From Agrobacterium sp. a22-2 (GTDB lineage: Bacteria > Pseudomonadota > Alphaproteobacteria > Rhizobiales > Rhizobiaceae), in assembly GCF_012276985.1 (NCBI RefSeq), contig NZ_JAAXMM010000010.1, forward strand, positions 62,001 through 126,000: a stretch of 64,000 nucleotides of DNA. Direction: 5' to 3'. This document shows, piece by piece, positions 62,434 through 64,000 of this stretch (positions are counted from its first letter, which is position 1; the number at the start of each line of letters is the position of its first letter). The translations under genes were made by a program, and so were the position numbers. Below the pieces are notes generated by a model that saw nothing but the letters and a program-made list of their open reading frames with translations, did not search any database and was not told the origin of the DNA.

Positions 62434-63518
62434 TAACCATCCTCCTGGTGAAGCAAAATCGTTGCGCCTAGGGCCGTCGCAACGACGACCGGAACCCAAG
62501 CTGCAACGAACGGAGGTACTACACCGCTGCTACCGAATGCCTTCACGAGCACTGTTACGACATAAAGCACGAAGCCCGAAATGATTCCACCCAGAATCAC
62601 CGACCGCGACTGGTTGAACCGGCTAAATTTTAGGGACACGGTTGCTGCAATCAGGGTCATCGCAACCAGAAGAAAGGGGAGCGAGAGCATGGAATGGAAT
62701 TGGGTCTCGAGCGCCTTGGTGGAGACGCCGAATGATTTTGCGACGGAAATTTTCTTAGAAAGCTCATAAAATGCAACGGTTTCCGGCTGAGCAAGACGCT
62801 CTTGAATGAATTCCTGTTTCAGGTTGGTACGGACTTCCGCTGTGGCGAGCCTTACGGCGATTTCGCCGGGCCGGGTTTCCGTCACATCGTTAAGCAGCCA
62901 GTAACCATCTTTCAACTTTGCCGATTCGGCATCCTGCCGCAAGATGATGCGTCCGCCGCTGTCGAAGTGAACGAGAACGGCATCGACGAGCAGCGTTCCG
63001 TTCTCGAGCACGGTATTGGCGCCGATGATGGTATCGTCATTGCCGCTGATCTGGCGCAGCCATGGAATATTGGCCGATCCGCTCGACGTGCTGCTGGCAT
63101 CGCGCCAGGAGGATTCGATCTTCAGCGCCTGGCTCTGCCCCCAGGCGGCAAGCGGATTGATCACCAGCATGGTCAGCAGGCCGACCATGAAGGCGCCGGC
63201 GATGAAAGGTGTCATGAACTGCCAGACGGAAATGCCGGCAGCCCGCGCCACCACCAGTTCCGATTTCCGGTTGAGGGCGATCAGCGTCGTCATGCCGGCA
63301 AACAGCGTGATGAAGGGCACGGTCTGCTGCAGCAGGAGCGGCAGGCGCATCGCCGTGATATACAGCACGCCCGACAGCGAATAGCCGGTGAGGCCGGCCA
63401 GACGGCCGGTGATTTCGCTGAAATCGATCAGGTAGATGATCGAGGTTACGCCGATGAAGAACCAGAAGATGGTCATCGCATAGCGTTTGAGAAAATAGCG
63501 ACCGAGGGTGGTAAACAT
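62433..63518 (-). CDS. lptG: LPS export permease LptG
   Basis: The 361-residue inner-membrane protein has six membrane segments and a central periplasmic jellyroll. With LptF it forms the permease that, with the LptB ATPase, extracts LPS from the inner membrane. Its start overlaps the lptF stop by 1 nt (TGATG), and its stop overlaps the lptD start by 1 nt. Confidence 0.93.
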   Translation of the reverse strand: MFTTLGRYFLKRYAMTIFWFFIGVTSIIYLIDFSEITGRLAGLTGYSLSGVLYITAMRLPLLLQQTVPFITLFAGMTTLIALNRKSELVVARAAGISVWQFMTPFIAGAFMVGLLTMLVINPLAAWGQSQALKIESSWRDASSTSSGSANIPWLRQISGNDDTIIGANTVLENGTLLVDAVLVHFDSGGRIILRQDAESAKLKDGYWLLNDVTETRPGEIAVRLATAEVRTNLKQEFIQERLAQPETVAFYELSKKISVAKSFGVSTKALETQFHSMLSLPFLLVAMTLIAATVSLKFSRFNQSRSVILGGIISGFVLYVVTVLVKAFGSSGVVPPFVAAWVPVVVATALGATILLHQEDG

Positions 63519-64000
63519 CAGGAACCGCCTCCGTTCGGCTGGCGGTCGCTGCCCGGCAGGCGTTTCTCGATCGCCGTCTGCGCCCGGCTGATCAGGTTGC
63601 GCAACGGGCGGGGCAGATGGGTCTTCTTGTTGCTCAGCAGCGCCAGCGCCGCAAGCGCACCGCTCAGCATGGGCGTCGCATAGATCGCCGGCACGAAGGC
63701 GGCGTTGTTCTCGGCCTGGTTGGCGCTGTAGAAGGACAGCCAGCGCAACAGAAGCGCCAACGTCAAGGCAGCGACCATCGGATGCAGGCGGGCTTCGCGA
63801 TGCGAGCGGGCGTCTCCTGCAACCACCAGGGAGATCAGGGCCAGCGACAGCGGGAAGCTCCAGTCGGCCAGGCGTCGGTGCAGTTCGGAACGGTATTCGC
63901 CGGGATGGGCCTTGACGTCGGGGTCGGTCGGGTCCGGATTGAGCAGGAACGGCAGGCCGCGGTCGGAGGCGCGCAGCCGCGCCTGGCCACGCGTCTGCGT
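63518..64000 (-). CDS. lptF: LPS export permease LptF, partial (C-terminal 160 residues)
   Basis: The reading frame continues to the window edge. The visible part begins TQTRGQARLRASDRGL, includes PGEYRSELHRRLADWSFPLS, and contains about three membrane segments before the polar C-terminus QPNGGGS. That matches the end of LptF, the partner of LptG. The N-terminal part lies beyond position 64000. Confidence 0.85.
   Translation of the reverse strand, partial: TQTRGQARLRASDRGLPFLLNPDPTDPDVKAHPGEYRSELHRRLADWSFPLSLALISLVVAGDARSHREARLHPMVAALTLALLLRWLSFYSANQAENNAAFVPAIYATPMLSGALAALALLSNKKTHLPRPLRNLISRAQTAIEKRLPGSDRQPNGGGS

Overview
The window is a stretch of chromosome from an alphaproteobacterium of the Rhizobiales, most likely family Rhizobiaceae (Rhizobium/Agrobacterium relatives); the genus cannot be fixed from the sequence alone. 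The evidence is gene order (rsh, acpS-lepB-rnc-era-recO; psd-pssA; rpsF-rpsR-DUF2232-rplI-dnaB; alr-radA-cvpA-purF; fabD-fabG-acpP-fabF-mltG-yicC-gmk; lptF-lptG-lptD-surA-pdxA-rsmA), GC-rich coding sequence, two palindromic intergenic elements of rhizobial type, and several small proteins of rhizobial type.

Layout. 1-7.2 kb: the stringent-response enzyme Rsh, a DUF3563 microprotein, a DUF2062 membrane protein, then acpS, lepB, rnc, era and recO. 7.1-16.9 kb: accessory and housekeeping hydrolases on the minus strand (MFS transporter, MOSC protein, two HD phosphohydrolases, a tyrosine phosphatase-like protein, YgfZ, NUDIX), a cytoplasmic EF-hand protein and a YedK-type abasic-site protein. A candidate structured leader RNA with a 31-codon ORF lies at 7.43-7.64 kb. 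17-20.1 kb: psd and pssA for phosphatidylethanolamine synthesis, then a PAS-GGDEF protein. 20.2-29.2 kb: an Atm1-type ABC exporter, a LysM protein with a mirrored domain order, LOG, a cupin, RarD, a Pcm-like methyltransferase and citramalate synthase. 29.4-34 kb: a minus-strand string of closely packed genes, vapB-vapC-GFA-microprotein-GFA-proline iminopeptidase, followed by a cysS gene whose centre is compositionally foreign. 34-45 kb: EamA transporter, SDR, purF, cvpA, radA, a ParDE-like toxin-antitoxin pair, alr, an AraC-AzlCD branched-chain amino acid export cassette and dnaB. 45-48 kb: the S6/S18/L9 ribosomal operon. 48-50.3 kb: a repeat protein resembling calcium-binding beta-rolls, and an aldo/keto reductase. 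50.4-57 kb: the fatty acid synthesis cluster through gmk. 57-64 kb: the rsmA/pdxA/surA/lptD/lptG/lptF block in minus orientation; lptF is cut by the window end.

Most of the window is core genome. There is no rRNA, tRNA, CRISPR array, prophage, insertion sequence or recognisable defence island apart from the two toxin-antitoxin modules. The parts that reward a second look are the structured leader with its short ORF, the mosaic cysteinyl-tRNA synthetase, the VapBC-headed gene string with its 38-residue membrane protein, the mirrored LysM protein, the 19-residue repeat protein, and the palindrome-bearing promoter in front of the DUF3563 gene.
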